Shown piece after piece: positions 16,476 to 28,800 of a DNA stretch of 39,053 nt (the first letter of the stretch is position 1; every line of letters begins with the position of its first letter). A program made the translations under genes and the position numbers. The DNA comes from Actinomycetota bacterium (lineage in GTDB: Bacteria; Actinomycetota; Acidimicrobiia; Acidimicrobiales; AC-14), in assembly GCA_005888325.1 (NCBI GenBank), contig VAWU01000070.1, positions 1 through 39,053 of the forward strand. The letters run 5' to 3'. Under the pieces are notes generated by a model, which saw only the letters and a program-made list of their open reading frames with translations, was not told where the DNA came from and made no database searches.

Positions 16476-18026
16476 ATGCCTGACCTCGGCTTCTGGGCCA
16501 TGGCCCGCGACGACCCCACGTACACCGCGCTGGTCGAGCCCGACGGGCGCGAGGTGAGCTCCGGCGAGCTCCTGGCCGAAGCCAACCGGCTCGTGCACGG
16601 CCTGCGCGCGTTCGGGCTGCAACCGGGTGACTCGATCGCCATGGTGCTCCCCAACAGCGCGCCCGTGTTCGAGCTCTACCTCGCCGCCCTCCAGGCGGGT
16701 TGGTATCTCGTGCCGATCAACCACCACCTCGTGGGCCCCGAGATCGCCTACATCGTCGACGACTGTGAGGCCAAGGCGCTCGTGGCCCACGCCCGCTTCG
16801 CCGACGTCTGCATCGCCGCGGCCGACGAGATCGACTTCCCGAAGGAGGGACGCTTCGCCGTCGGCGACATCCCCGGCTTCCGCGCCTACGACGAGCTGAA
16901 GCACGGCCAGCCCATCGACCTGCCCGCGGACCGCACGACCGGGGGCGTGATGAACTACACGTCGGGCACCACCGGAAAGCCCAAGGGCGTTCGCCGGCCG
17001 CTGCCCGGCACCACGCCGGAGGCATCGTCGATGGGCTTCGGCGGGATGCTCTTCCTCTTCCGGCTGCAACCCCAGGACGACAACGTCCACATCGTGGGCT
17101 CGCCGCTGTACCACACCGCCGTGCTCGTGTTCTCGGGCGGCGCGCTCCACATCGGGCACACGATCGTCGTCATGGACAAATGGACACCGGAGGGCATGCT
17201 GGAGCGGATCGAGCGCTACCGCGTGACGAACAGCCACATGGTGCCGACGCAGTTCCACCGGTTGCTCGCGCTGCCCGACGAGGTGAAGGAGAAGTACGAC
17301 GTCTCGTCCCTCCGGCACATGGTGCACGCCGCCGCGCCGTGCCCGCCCGAGATCAAGCGCCGCATGATCGAGTGGTGGGGGCCCGTGATCGACGAGTACT
17401 ACGCGGCCAGTGAAGGGGGCGGCACGATCGTCTTCCCCGACGAGTGGCTGAAGAAGCCGGGCACGGTGGGCAAGGCATGGCCCATCTCCGAGGTCGTGAT
17501 CCTCGACGACGAGGGCAACCCGCTCCCCGCGGGCGAGATCGGCACCGTGTACATGCACATGCAGACCGGCAACTTCGAGTACTACAAGGACAAGGAGAAG
17601 ACCGACAAGAGCCGCAAGGGCAAGTACTTCACCGTCGGCGACATCGGCTACCTCGACGAGGACGGCTACCTGTTCCTCTGCGACCGCAAGGCCGACATGA
17701 TCATCTCCGGCGGCGCCAACATCTACCCGGCGGAGATCGAGAGCGTGCTGCTGACCCACCCCAAGGTGGGAGACGCGGCCGTCTTCGGCATCCCGCACGA
17801 GGACTGGGGAGAAGAGGTGAAGGCGGTCATCGAGCCCGCGCCGGGCGTCGACCCGGGCCCCGCGCTCGCGGACGAGATCCTCTCGTTCTCCCGCGACAAG
17901 CTGGCGAAGTTCAAGATGCCGAAGTCGATCGACTTCGTGGCCGAGATGCCCCGCGACCCCAACGGCAAGCTCTACAAGCGCAAGCTGCGCGATCCCTACT
18001 GGGAGGGACGCGAGCGGGCCATCTGA
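16476..18026 (+). CDS. Acyl-CoA synthetase (AMP-forming, FadD family)
   Basis: A 516-residue ANL-superfamily ligase that makes acyl-CoA from a carboxylic acid, ATP and CoA through an acyl-adenylate. Motifs: phosphate loop NYTSGTTGKPKGV (about residues 156-168), YYAASEGGGTI for the adenine-binding region, GDIGYLDEDGYLFLCDRKADMIISGGANIYPAEIE spanning the hinge to the C-terminal domain, and the catalytic lysine near the end in DPNGKLYKRKLRDPYW. It is not of the FadD19 type found at 21135, and I cannot match it to a specific FadD. It starts just downstream of a KstR-like operator and is translationally coupled to a thioesterase, so it may activate a sterol side-chain acid with editing by that thioesterase. 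Confidence 0.9.
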   Translation: MPDLGFWAMARDDPTYTALVEPDGREVSSGELLAEANRLVHGLRAFGLQPGDSIAMVLPNSAPVFELYLAALQAGWYLVPINHHLVGPEIAYIVDDCEAKALVAHARFADVCIAAADEIDFPKEGRFAVGDIPGFRAYDELKHGQPIDLPADRTTGGVMNYTSGTTGKPKGVRRPLPGTTPEASSMGFGGMLFLFRLQPQDDNVHIVGSPLYHTAVLVFSGGALHIGHTIVVMDKWTPEGMLERIERYRVTNSHMVPTQFHRLLALPDEVKEKYDVSSLRHMVHAAAPCPPEIKRRMIEWWGPVIDEYYAASEGGGTIVFPDEWLKKPGTVGKAWPISEVVILDDEGNPLPAGEIGTVYMHMQTGNFEYYKDKEKTDKSRKGKYFTVGDIGYLDEDGYLFLCDRKADMIISGGANIYPAEIESVLLTHPKVGDAAVFGIPHEDWGEEVKAVIEPAPGVDPGPALADEILSFSRDKLAKFKMPKSIDFVAEMPRDPNGKLYKRKLRDPYWEGRERAI

Positions 18027-18682
18027 TGGCGCGGCTGCCCGATCCGCACGAGATCTACGTCACCCTCGACCCGGCGGAGGACGAGCCGCGGGCGCGCAAG
18101 CACGCTCTCGTCGCGGAGACCAAGCGGGCCATCGCCCACATCGCGCTGCTCGACGTGGAGCTCGTCGACCGGGCCGAGCTCGACGCGCTGGTGACGGGCA
18201 TGCGCGCCATCGCCGACCGGTTGGAGGCACTTCCGAGCCTGCGGGCACGCGGCGGCTTGGCGTCGGCGGGAGGGCCCGACTCCGCGCTGCTCGAGCGCAG
18301 CGGCATCGCAGGGCGCAGCAACCCGCTCGCCTCACCCCTCCACATGTGGTTCGAGGGCGACAAGGTGCGGGGATGGGCGGTCTACGACGAGCCCTACGAA
18401 GGCCCTGCGGGCTGCCTGCACGGCGGGTTCATCGCGGCCGCCTTCGACGACCTGCTCGGGTTCGCGCAGATGGCGTCGGGCCAGGCCGGCTACACCGGCA
18501 CGCTGACCGTGAGGATGCGCCGACCCACGCCCCTCAACCGCCGCCTCGACTACGAGGCCGGCGTCGATCGCGTCGAGGGCCGCAAGATCTTCGTCTGGGG
18601 CAGGTGCCACGACGGCGACGAGCTGCTGTCGGAGGCAGAGATCGTCTTCATCTCCCCGCGGGACGGATCGGTGCCGCGCTGA
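18026..18682 (+). CDS. Hotdog-fold thioesterase (PaaI-like)
   Basis: A 218-residue protein with an N-terminal helical part of about 100 residues and a C-terminal hotdog domain. The motif EGPAGCLHGGFIAAAFDDLLGFA is the PaaI/4HBT signature, in which the HGG segment and an acidic residue take part in thioester hydrolysis; GTLTVRMRRPTPLNRRLDYEAGVDRVEGRKIFVWGRC continues the fold. The ATG overlaps the ligase stop by one base (TGATG), so the two proteins are made together. It probably releases acids or frees CoA from dead-end acyl-CoA esters produced during sterol breakdown. Its substrate is not determined. Confidence 0.87.
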   Translation: MARLPDPHEIYVTLDPAEDEPRARKHALVAETKRAIAHIALLDVELVDRAELDALVTGMRAIADRLEALPSLRARGGLASAGGPDSALLERSGIAGRSNPLASPLHMWFEGDKVRGWAVYDEPYEGPAGCLHGGFIAAAFDDLLGFAQMASGQAGYTGTLTVRMRRPTPLNRRLDYEAGVDRVEGRKIFVWGRCHDGDELLSEAEIVFISPRDGSVPR

Positions 18683-18688
18683 CCCTTG

Positions 18689-19114
18689 TCAGGCAGGGCG
18701 GAAGAACGGCACGCCGATGTCGTCGTCCGCCGTCACGAAGTACGCCTCGACGGCCATGCCGATGCGGACGTCGTCGGGCGCGCAGTGGGTGACGTTGCTC
18801 ATCATCATCGGGCCCTCGTCGAGCTCGATCATCGCGACGACATACGGCAGCTCGTCGCGGAACGGCTTGGCGTAGTTCTGGCGGATCACGGTGAAGGTGT
18901 GCACGGTGCCGTGGCCCGACGCGCGCTCCCATTCGGGGTCCGCGCCGCATACGGTGCAGAGGGCGCGCGGGTAGAACTGACGGTGTCCGCACGCGGGGCA
19001 GCGTTGGATGAGCAGCTCGCGGCGCGCCGCCGCCTCCCAGTAGGGCGCGGTGACGTTGTCGGGCCGCGGCAGCGGCCGCAACCACTCGCCGTCGGGTTCC
19101 CGGGGCCCGCTCAT
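18689..19114 (-). CDS. DUF35 OB-fold protein with zinc ribbon (partner of the thiolase-like protein upstream)
   Basis: A 141-residue DUF35 protein with entry helix (TAPYWEAAARRELLIQRC), zinc ribbon (Cys39, Cys42, Cys53, Cys56) and OB-fold (GHGTVHTFTVIRQNYAKPF, LPYVVAMIELDEGPMMMSNV, GMAVEAYFVTAD). Its ATG at 19114 overlaps the stop of the thiolase-like gene (ATGA), the same pairing seen for Ltp2 and its DUF35 partner in steroid degraders. The pair probably catalyses a retro-aldol step on a hydroxyacyl-CoA, with this subunit supplying part of the CoA-binding tunnel. It ends six bases from the convergent thioesterase gene. Confidence 0.88.
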   Translation of the reverse strand: MSGPREPDGEWLRPLPRPDNVTAPYWEAAARRELLIQRCPACGHRQFYPRALCTVCGADPEWERASGHGTVHTFTVIRQNYAKPFRDELPYVVAMIELDEGPMMMSNVTHCAPDDVRIGMAVEAYFVTADDDIGVPFFRPA

Positions 19115-20286
19115 GGCTCCTCCTTGCCGAGGATCACGGTTCCGATGCACGACAGCCAGCCGCCCGAGCCGCAGGCGAGCGCGAGCGCGCAGTCGGGCAC
19201 CTGCGCCTCGCCTCCCTGGCCGCGCAGCTGCCGGGCCGCCTCGATGAGCAGGAAGATGCCGCGCATCCCCGGGTGGCACGACGACAGCCCACCGCCGTCT
19301 GTGTTGAGCGGTAGCCGGCCGCCCCGCCGCAGATGGCCCTCCGCCGCGAACGGCCCGCCCTCGCCCTGCTTGCAGAACCCGAGACCCTCGAGCAGCACGA
19401 GCGCGGTGATGGTGAAGCTGTCGTAGAACTGCACGGTGTCGATGTCGTCGGGTGTGACCCCGGCCTGGGCGAACGCCTCCGCCCCGCTCGCGACCGCGGC
19501 CGACGAGGTGAAGTCGGGACACTGGCTGATGTTCCAGTGCGTCTGGGCTCCGGCTGCGCCGAGCACGTAGACCGGCGGCTGACGCAGGTCGCGCGCGCGC
19601 TCGGCCGTGGTCAGGATGACGGCCCCGCCGCCGTCGGAGATCACGCAGCAGTCGAGCTTGTGCAGCGGGTCGGCGATCAGCCGTGAGTTGACGACGTCGT
19701 CGGCGGTGAGAGGTCCGCGGTACATGGCGTCGGGGTTGAGGCGGGCGTGCTCGCGCACCCCCACCGCGATCTCCGCGAGCTGCTCCGACGTGGTGCCGAA
19801 CTCGTGCATGTGACGGCGGGCGACCATCGCATAGGCGCCGACCAACGAGTTGCCGTAGGGAACCTCGAACTGGATGGGCCCTGGCACCCGCTGTCCCGTC
19901 CGCGCGAACCCACCGGTGCCGAGCGTGCGACCCATGCGCGAGAGCTGGTCGGAGCCGTAGGTGATGAGAACCGTGTCGCAGTAGCCTTGGCGGATCGCTG
20001 CAGCCGCGTGCTGCACGTGGAACTCGAACGACGACCCGCCCGTCATGGTGCCGTCGACCCACCGATGGTCGATGCCGAGGTACTCCGCCATCGTCACCGC
20101 GTCGTCGATCATCATGCCGCCACCACCGCCGGCGCTGACGTAGCCGTCGATCTCGCGCTTGGCGAGGCCGCAGTCGTCGAGCGTGCGTTGCAGCGCGAGC
20201 GCGTGGTGCTGGACCGCGTCGAGCGCGGGCGCCTTCGGATAGTCGCTCAGGCCGATGCCCGCGATGACAGGAGTGCGATCGCCCAC
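19111..20286 (-). CDS. Ltp-type thiolase-like protein (probable aldolase)
   Basis: A 391-residue thiolase-superfamily protein of the lipid-transfer-protein type, beginning MGDRTPVIAGIGLSDYPKAP. The nucleophile region (TMTGGSSFEFHVQHAAAAI) has no Cys. Other conserved parts are DPLHKLDCCVISDGGGAVILTTAERARDL, TVQFYDSFTITALVLLEGLGFCKQGEGG and GGRLPLNTDGGGLSSCHPGM, which resemble Ltp2 (Rv3540c), the aldolase that removes the last side-chain piece from 17-hydroxy-steroid-CoA. Assignment to Ltp2 itself is not certain. GTG at 20286 follows the echA19 stop by two bases. It is coupled to a DUF35 gene downstream, making the set hydratase, aldolase and partner: add water, then cleave. Confidence 0.85.
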   Translation of the reverse strand: MGDRTPVIAGIGLSDYPKAPALDAVQHHALALQRTLDDCGLAKREIDGYVSAGGGGGMMIDDAVTMAEYLGIDHRWVDGTMTGGSSFEFHVQHAAAAIRQGYCDTVLITYGSDQLSRMGRTLGTGGFARTGQRVPGPIQFEVPYGNSLVGAYAMVARRHMHEFGTTSEQLAEIAVGVREHARLNPDAMYRGPLTADDVVNSRLIADPLHKLDCCVISDGGGAVILTTAERARDLRQPPVYVLGAAGAQTHWNISQCPDFTSSAAVASGAEAFAQAGVTPDDIDTVQFYDSFTITALVLLEGLGFCKQGEGGPFAAEGHLRRGGRLPLNTDGGGLSSCHPGMRGIFLLIEAARQLRGQGGEAQVPDCALALACGSGGWLSCIGTVILGKEEP

Positions 20287-20288
20287 GG

Positions 20289-21083
20289 CTACTTGCGCCG
20301 GAACTCGGCCGGACGCTTCTCGGCGAAGGCGCGCGGGCCCTCTTGCGCGTCCTCGGTGGCAAAGACCGGCCAGCCGATCTCGAGCTCGACCGCGAGCGCC
20401 TCGTCCTCGGGCAGGCCCTCCGTCGCGCGCACCGACCGCTTGATGGCCTCGACCGCCAACGGCCCGTTGTGCGCGATGACGTCGGCGATCTTCATCGCCT
20501 CGTCGAGCGCGTGCCCGTCGGGCACCACCCGGCCGATGAGCCCGATCTCGAGCGCCTCCCGCGCGCTCACCGGCCGCGCGGTCAGCAGGATGTCCATCGC
20601 GATCGTGTAGGGGATCTGCCGGCGCAGGCGCACGGTGGAACCGCCGAGCGGGAACAGCCCGCGCTTGGCCTCGAACACTCCGAACGTGGCTCCCTCTCCG
20701 GCCACGCGGATGTCGGTGGCCTGCAGGATCTCTGTGCCGCCCGCGACGGCGAAGCCCTCGACCGCGGCGATCAGCGGCTTCTTCAGGTGGTAGTGGCGCA
20801 GGAGCGCCTTCCAGTGGAGGTCGGGGTCGGCCTCCCGCCGCCGCTGGTACTTCTCGTCCACGGGGCCGCTCATGGACTTGAGGTCCATGCCCGAGGAGAA
20901 CGCGCCTCCCGCGCCGGTGAGGACCGCGCAGCGAACGTCGTCGTCGCCGTCGATCTCGTCCCACGCGTCGGCCATGCCGACGAGCATCGGCAGGCTCAGC
21001 GCGTTCTTCGCTTCCGGCCGGTTCATGGTGACGACGACCGTGTGCCCGTGCCGTTCGACCGTGCAGTGCTCGGTGCCGCCCAC
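20289..21083 (-). CDS. echA19: EchA19-like enoyl-CoA hydratase
   Basis: A 264-residue crotonase that I recognise as EchA19 (Rv3516), the hydratase acting on side-chain enoyl-CoA esters of cholesterol catabolism. It shows the oxyanion-hole segment GAFSSGMDLKS, AVAGGTEILQATDIRVAGE with the first catalytic Glu, FEAKRGLFPLGGS with the second, and the end EGPRAFAEKRPAEFRRK, characteristic of this protein. GTG at 21083 is preferred over a longer frame, because GAGAGGAG lies five bases upstream and the earlier start would place the operator inside the coding region. It diverges from fadD19, exactly the echA19-fadD19 arrangement of mycobacteria, with a KstR-like operator between the two starts. Confidence 0.92.
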   Translation of the reverse strand: MGGTEHCTVERHGHTVVVTMNRPEAKNALSLPMLVGMADAWDEIDGDDDVRCAVLTGAGGAFSSGMDLKSMSGPVDEKYQRRREADPDLHWKALLRHYHLKKPLIAAVEGFAVAGGTEILQATDIRVAGEGATFGVFEAKRGLFPLGGSTVRLRRQIPYTIAMDILLTARPVSAREALEIGLIGRVVPDGHALDEAMKIADVIAHNGPLAVEAIKRSVRATEGLPEDEALAVELEIGWPVFATEDAQEGPRAFAEKRPAEFRRK

Positions 21084-21111
21084 GACGCTCCTCTCGGTTG
21101 CCCGGCAAAGT

Positions 21112-21125
21112 AGGAACATGTTCTA
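21112..21125. promoter_or_regulatory. KstR-like operator between echA19 and fadD19
   Basis: AGGAACATGTTCTA has the perfect inner palindrome GAACATGTTC and a right half identical to the consensus GTTCTA; only the first base breaks the KstR pattern TNNAACNNGTTNNA. It ends nine bases before the fadD19 ATG, so it should cover the transcription start or the -10 region of that gene, a position expected for a repressor. Confidence 0.7.
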
Positions 21126-21134
21126 CTACGCGGG

Positions 21135-22727
21135 ATGCACTTCAACCTCGCCGACCTCTTCGAGGCGGCGGTCGACGCCTTCGGCGAGCGCGAGTACCTC
21201 GTCGCCGAAGGCAAGCGGCGGACGTACGAGGAGATGGAGGCGCGGGCCAACCGTCTCGCCCACCACCTCGCCGCTCAGGGCGTCGGCCCCGGCGACCACG
21301 TCGGCATCTACGCGTACAACTGCGCGGAGTGGGTCGAGGCGCTCTGGGCCGTCTTCAAGCTCCGCGCGGTGTGGATCAACATCAACTACCGCTACGTCGA
21401 GGACGAGCTCGCGTACATCTTCGAGAACGCGGACCTGAAGGCGCTCATCCACCAGCGGGAGTTCGGGCCCCGGGTCGACACCGTGCGCAAGCACCTCCCG
21501 CTCCTCCGGCACACGCTCGTGATCGAGGACGATTACGAGGACGCGCTCGCCGCGCAGTCGCCCGAACGCGACTTCCCCCCCCGATCGGGCGACGACCTGT
21601 ACATCCTCTACACGGGCGGCACCACAGGCCTGCCCAAGGGCGTCGTCTGGCGCCACGAAGACGTCTTCTTCGCGCTCGGCGGTGGGATCGACCCCACCAC
21701 CAACGAGCGCGTCGACCGGCCCGAGGCCATGGTGGACAAGGGGAGGGCGGGCGGCCCGCTGACCTACCTGCCGATCGCCCCGCTGATGCACGGGGCCACG
21801 CAGTGGGCGGTGATGGGCCAGAGCTTCATCGGCAACAAGGTCGTGCTCGTCGGCAAGTTCGACCCCCGCCGGGTCTGGGAGCTGGTCGAGCGCGAGAAGA
21901 TCAACGGCGTGATGATCACGGGCGACGCGATGGGGCGTCCGCTCATCGAGGCGCTCGAGGACGCGGGGGCCCACTACGACCTGTCGTCGCTGGTCGTCCT
22001 CACGAGCAGCGCGGCCGTCTTCTCGCCGTCCGTGAAGGACCAGTTCTTCGCCCGCTTCCCGAACCTCGTCCTCACCGACGCGATCGGCGCGTCGGAGAGC
22101 GGCACGAACGGGATCACGGTGGTGCAGGCGGGGAACACCGCGATGAAGGGTGGCCCGACGGTACGGGCGGTCGTCGACACGGTCGTGCTCGATGCGGACG
22201 GGAAGCCGGTCGAGGCCGGGTCGGGCGTGATCGGCAAGGTGGCCCGCCGCGGGAACATCCCGCTCCGCTACCTCAAGGACGAGCTGAAGACGGCGGAGAC
22301 GTTCGTCGAGATCGACGGCGTCCGTTACGCGATGCCCGGTGACTTCGCCACCGTCGAGGCCGACGGCACCATCACGCTGCTCGGCCGCGGCTCGCAGTCG
22401 ATCAACTCGGGCGGCGAGAAGATCTTCCCCGAGGAGGTCGAGGCGGCCGTCAAGTCGCACCCGGCCGTGTACGACGTGATCGTCGTGGGCGTGCCCGACG
22501 AGCGGTGGGGACAGAAGGTGGCCGCGGTGGTGCAGGCGCGAGCGGGCGCGGCCGCGTCGCTGGAGGAGATCCAGGCGCACTGCCGCACGAAGATCGCGGG
22601 CTATAAGGTGCCGCGCGAGCTGCACCTCGTCGATCAGATGCAACGGTCGCCGAGCGGCAAGCCCGACTATCCCTGGGCCAAGCGGATCGCCGAGGCCGGC
22701 GCCGCCCGGGGCGCGGGAACAGCCTGA
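21135..22727 (+). CDS. fadD19: FadD19-like sterol side-chain acyl-CoA ligase, copy 1
   Basis: A 530-residue AMP-forming acyl-CoA ligase of the FadD19 type (Rv3515c), which attaches CoA to the C26 carboxylate of sterol side chains and is needed for C24-branched sterols. Evidence: NLADLFEAAVDAFGEREYLV near the start, ININYRYVEDELAYIFENADLKALIHQREF, LYILYTGGTTGLPKGVVWRHED for the phosphate loop, ITGDAMGRPLIEAL, GASESGTNG, GDFATVEADGTITLLGRGSQSINSGGEKIFPEEVE and the catalytic Lys in RSPSGKPDYPWAK. The ATG at 21135 has only a short leader after the operator, so translation may be nearly leaderless. It is followed after 27 bases by the flavoprotein gene, probably in one transcript. Confidence 0.92.
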   Translation: MHFNLADLFEAAVDAFGEREYLVAEGKRRTYEEMEARANRLAHHLAAQGVGPGDHVGIYAYNCAEWVEALWAVFKLRAVWININYRYVEDELAYIFENADLKALIHQREFGPRVDTVRKHLPLLRHTLVIEDDYEDALAAQSPERDFPPRSGDDLYILYTGGTTGLPKGVVWRHEDVFFALGGGIDPTTNERVDRPEAMVDKGRAGGPLTYLPIAPLMHGATQWAVMGQSFIGNKVVLVGKFDPRRVWELVEREKINGVMITGDAMGRPLIEALEDAGAHYDLSSLVVLTSSAAVFSPSVKDQFFARFPNLVLTDAIGASESGTNGITVVQAGNTAMKGGPTVRAVVDTVVLDADGKPVEAGSGVIGKVARRGNIPLRYLKDELKTAETFVEIDGVRYAMPGDFATVEADGTITLLGRGSQSINSGGEKIFPEEVEAAVKSHPAVYDVIVVGVPDERWGQKVAAVVQARAGAAASLEEIQAHCRTKIAGYKVPRELHLVDQMQRSPSGKPDYPWAKRIAEAGAARGAGTA

Positions 22728-22754
22728 GAACGCGAAGACACAGGGAGAGGCGAC

Positions 22755-26540
<3,786 letters not shown>

Positions 26541-26551
26541 CCCCACTGACT

Positions 26552-26606
26552 CGCCTTCTTGTCGTAGTTAGGCGTCCTGAGGACGGCTAACTACGACAGG
26601 AAGGCG
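26552..26606. terminator. Long palindrome between convergent genes, likely two-way terminator (copy 2)
   Basis: Twenty-base arms at 26,552-26,571 and 26,587-26,606 pair at 19 of 20 positions, the exception being a T facing G. The loop contains a further hairpin CGTCC-TGA-GGACG. There is no poly-T run. It sits between the stop of the second small metal-binding protein and the stop of the DUF983 gene, so it can end transcription from both sides. It is related to the element at 12,069-12,115. Confidence 0.7.
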
Positions 26607-26616
26607 CATGACGCGC

Positions 26617-27012
26617 TCAAACGGCACGGTGCGCGTCGGCGTCGAGCTCCTCGTCGATCTCGAGCGGCCGCATGACGAGCTCGACGGCAACCCAGATCGT
26701 GCGCGACACCGGATAGAAGACCAGCGGCATGAGCACCGCCGCACTCACCGTGGCGAGCACGACCGGGAGCACCGGCACGCCGTCGGAGGCGTTCGCCTGC
26801 ACGAGCACGTACGCCATCAGCAGCACGAGCAGCAGGCCCTCGGTCACGGCGAAGTTCACGACGTAGGCGCCGAGGAAGAACCCCTCCTCGCGTTCGAAGC
26901 GCATGCCGCAGCGCGGGCAGCGCTCGGCCATGGTGAACCACCGCGTGAACAAACCGCCGGCGCCGCAGCGCGGGCAGCGACGGAGCAGGGCTCGCCCGAG
27001 CGGTCTCGCCAT
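26617..27012 (-). CDS. DUF983 membrane protein with zinc-ribbon motifs
   Basis: A protein of about 131 residues. Two Cys pairs (RRCPRCGAGGLF and ERCPRCGMRFEREEG) form the DUF983 zinc-ribbon-like head. Two long membrane segments follow (AYVVNFAVTEGLLLVLLMAYVL and VVLATVSAAVLMPLVFYPVSRTIWVAV). The acidic tail ends near the palindrome. The start is uncertain: ATG at 27012 gives MARPLGRALLRRC, typical of the family, while an ATG at 27021 would add three residues. Both leave less than 20 bases to the divergent cyclase gene, so the promoters must overlap. The family's function is unknown; nothing ties it to steroid degradation. Confidence 0.85.
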   Translation of the reverse strand: MARPLGRALLRRCPRCGAGGLFTRWFTMAERCPRCGMRFEREEGFFLGAYVVNFAVTEGLLLVLLMAYVLVQANASDGVPVLPVVLATVSAAVLMPLVFYPVSRTIWVAVELVMRPLEIDEELDADAHRAV

Positions 27013-27029
27013 CCCTAACATCCCAGCAC

Positions 27030-27956
27030 ATGCCGATGCCGCCGGAGTTCGAGGAGCTGGCCCGCAAGGTCAACAACTGGGGCCGCTGGGGCGACGACGA
27101 CGAGATCGGAACGCTCAACCTCATCACGCCGGAGGTCGTTGCCCGCGGCGCCGCGTGCGTGAAGCGGGGTCGCACGTTCTCGCTCGCCATCCCGCTCTCG
27201 CTCGACGGTCCCCAGCTCGGCTTCATCCCCGGCCGCATCAACCCCCTGCGCACCATGGTCGCGATCAACCGGCCCCTCACGGGCGACCCCGACCAGTTCT
27301 GCTCGAGCGACGACATCGTGGTGATGGCCCTGCAGGCGGCCACCCACTGGGACTCGCTCGCCCACGTCAGCTACGCGGGTCGTCTCTACAACGGCTTCCC
27401 GGCCGCGTCCATCACCGACCGCGGCGCGGCCCATTGCGGCATCGACAAGATCGCGGCGATCGTCGGGCGCGGTGTGCTGCTCGACGCGGCACGCGCCCTC
27501 GGTGTGGAGCGGCTCGAACCGGGCTACGCGCTGACTGCCGACGATCTCGACGCCGCAGAGGAGCGCGCCCGCCTGAAGGTGACGGCCGGCGACATCGTGC
27601 TGTTGCGCACCGGCCAGATCACCCATCTGAAGGCGGGCGACAAGATGGGCTACGCGTACCCCAACCCGGGGCCCTCGCTACAGACGGTCGAGTGGTTCCG
27701 CAACCACGACGTCGCCGCGCTCGCGACCGACAGCCTCACGTTCGAGGTCTACCCGAGCGAACGCGCCGACCTGCCGCTCCCTGTGCACCTCCTGCACCTC
27801 GTCGAGATGGGGATGACCCAGGGCCAGAACTTCGACCTCGAGGAGCTGGCCGCCGACTGCGCGGACGACGGCGTCCACGAGTTCCTGCTCGAGGCCTCGC
27901 CGCAACCGTTCGTCGGCGGCCTGGGCACGCCGGTCAACCCGGTCGCGGTCAAGTGA
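27030..27956 (+). CDS. Cyclase-family (kynurenine-formamidase-like) hydrolase
   Basis: A 308-residue member of the cyclase/KynB metal-dependent hydrolase family. The motif ATHWDSLAHVSYAGRLYNG corresponds to the HxGTHxD metal site in a variant form (THWDSLAH), and VTAGDIVLLRTGQ plus HLLHLVEMGMTQGQNFDLEEL are typical later segments. Family members hydrolyse amides, lactones or formyl groups. In the present setting, lactone or cyclic intermediate hydrolysis is conceivable, but this is a guess. It starts an operon of three genes (cyclase, F420-type oxidoreductase, second fadD19), the next gene starting two bases after its stop. The ATG lies only 17 bases from the divergent DUF983 start, and no KstR-like site precedes it. 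Confidence 0.85.
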   Translation: MPMPPEFEELARKVNNWGRWGDDDEIGTLNLITPEVVARGAACVKRGRTFSLAIPLSLDGPQLGFIPGRINPLRTMVAINRPLTGDPDQFCSSDDIVVMALQAATHWDSLAHVSYAGRLYNGFPAASITDRGAAHCGIDKIAAIVGRGVLLDAARALGVERLEPGYALTADDLDAAEERARLKVTAGDIVLLRTGQITHLKAGDKMGYAYPNPGPSLQTVEWFRNHDVAALATDSLTFEVYPSERADLPLPVHLLHLVEMGMTQGQNFDLEELAADCADDGVHEFLLEASPQPFVGGLGTPVNPVAVK

Positions 27957-27957
27957 C

Positions 27958-28800
27958 GTGAAGTTCTGGCTGGGCGTCGCGTACCTCGAGCCCGACGAGC
28001 TGCTCGACATGGCCCGCCTGGCCGACGTCTCCGGCTACCACGGCATCGCGGTGTCCGACCACGTCTTCTACCCGGAGAAGCTGTCGACGCCGTATCCGTA
28101 CACACACGACGGGTCGCCCCCGTTCACGCCCGGCACCCCGTGGCCCGACCCGTGGGTGCTGATCGGCGCGATGGCCGCGGTGACGACGCGCCTCCGCTTC
28201 ATGACCAACGTCTACGTCGCGCCGGCTCGCAACCCCTTCCTGGTCGCCAAGCAGGTGGGCACGGCGGCGGTGCTCTCCGGCGACCGCGTCGCCCTCGGTG
28301 TCGGGGCGGGGTGGATGCGGGAGGAGTTCGAGCAGCTGGGTCAACCCTTCGGCGACCGGGGGCGTCGCCTCGACGAGATGATCGAGGTCGTGCGCGCGTT
28401 GTGGCGCGGTGGGATGGTCGAGCACCACGGCGAGCACTACGACTTCCACCGCCTGCAGATGTCGCCGGTGCCCGCCGCGCCCGTGCCCATCTACTGCGGC
28501 GGCCAGTCGCGCCGCGCCATCGAGCGCGCGTCCCGACTCGACGGCTGGATCGGCAACGCGTACCCGCCCGAGCGGGCGGTCGAGCTCGTCGGTCGGGTGC
28601 GGCGCGAGCGCGGCGACCGCGACTTCGAGGTGATCGTCAGCCTCCTGGCCCGCCCCGACGCCGACCTGTACCGACGCATGGAGGACGCGGGCGTCACCGG
28701 ACTGCTGTGCGCGCCATGGATGCGGCCCGACGCGACCGAGGCATCGGCGCGTCGCGCCGCGGTCGAGCGCTTCGCCGAGACCGTCGTCGCCCGGCTGTGA
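27958..28800 (+). CDS. LLM-class (F420-type) flavin/deazaflavin oxidoreductase
   Basis: A 280-residue luciferase-like TIM-barrel protein. Recognisable parts: HGIAVSDHVFYPEK near the start, TTRLRFMTNVYVAPARNPFLVAKQVGTAAVLSGDRVALGVGAGWMREEFEQLG (the classic LLM block), EMIEVVRALWRGGMVEHHGEHYDF, and PVPIYCGGQSRRAIERASRLDGWIGN. Such proteins in actinobacteria mostly use coenzyme F420 (some use FMN) to reduce or oxidise ketones or enones. GTG at 27958 lies two bases after the cyclase stop, and its own stop overlaps the next start (GTGA), so the three genes are coupled. Being joined to a FadD19-like gene suggests a redox step on sterol intermediates; the substrate is unknown. Confidence 0.87.
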   Translation: MKFWLGVAYLEPDELLDMARLADVSGYHGIAVSDHVFYPEKLSTPYPYTHDGSPPFTPGTPWPDPWVLIGAMAAVTTRLRFMTNVYVAPARNPFLVAKQVGTAAVLSGDRVALGVGAGWMREEFEQLGQPFGDRGRRLDEMIEVVRALWRGGMVEHHGEHYDFHRLQMSPVPAAPVPIYCGGQSRRAIERASRLDGWIGNAYPPERAVELVGRVRRERGDRDFEVIVSLLARPDADLYRRMEDAGVTGLLCAPWMRPDATEASARRAAVERFAETVVARL

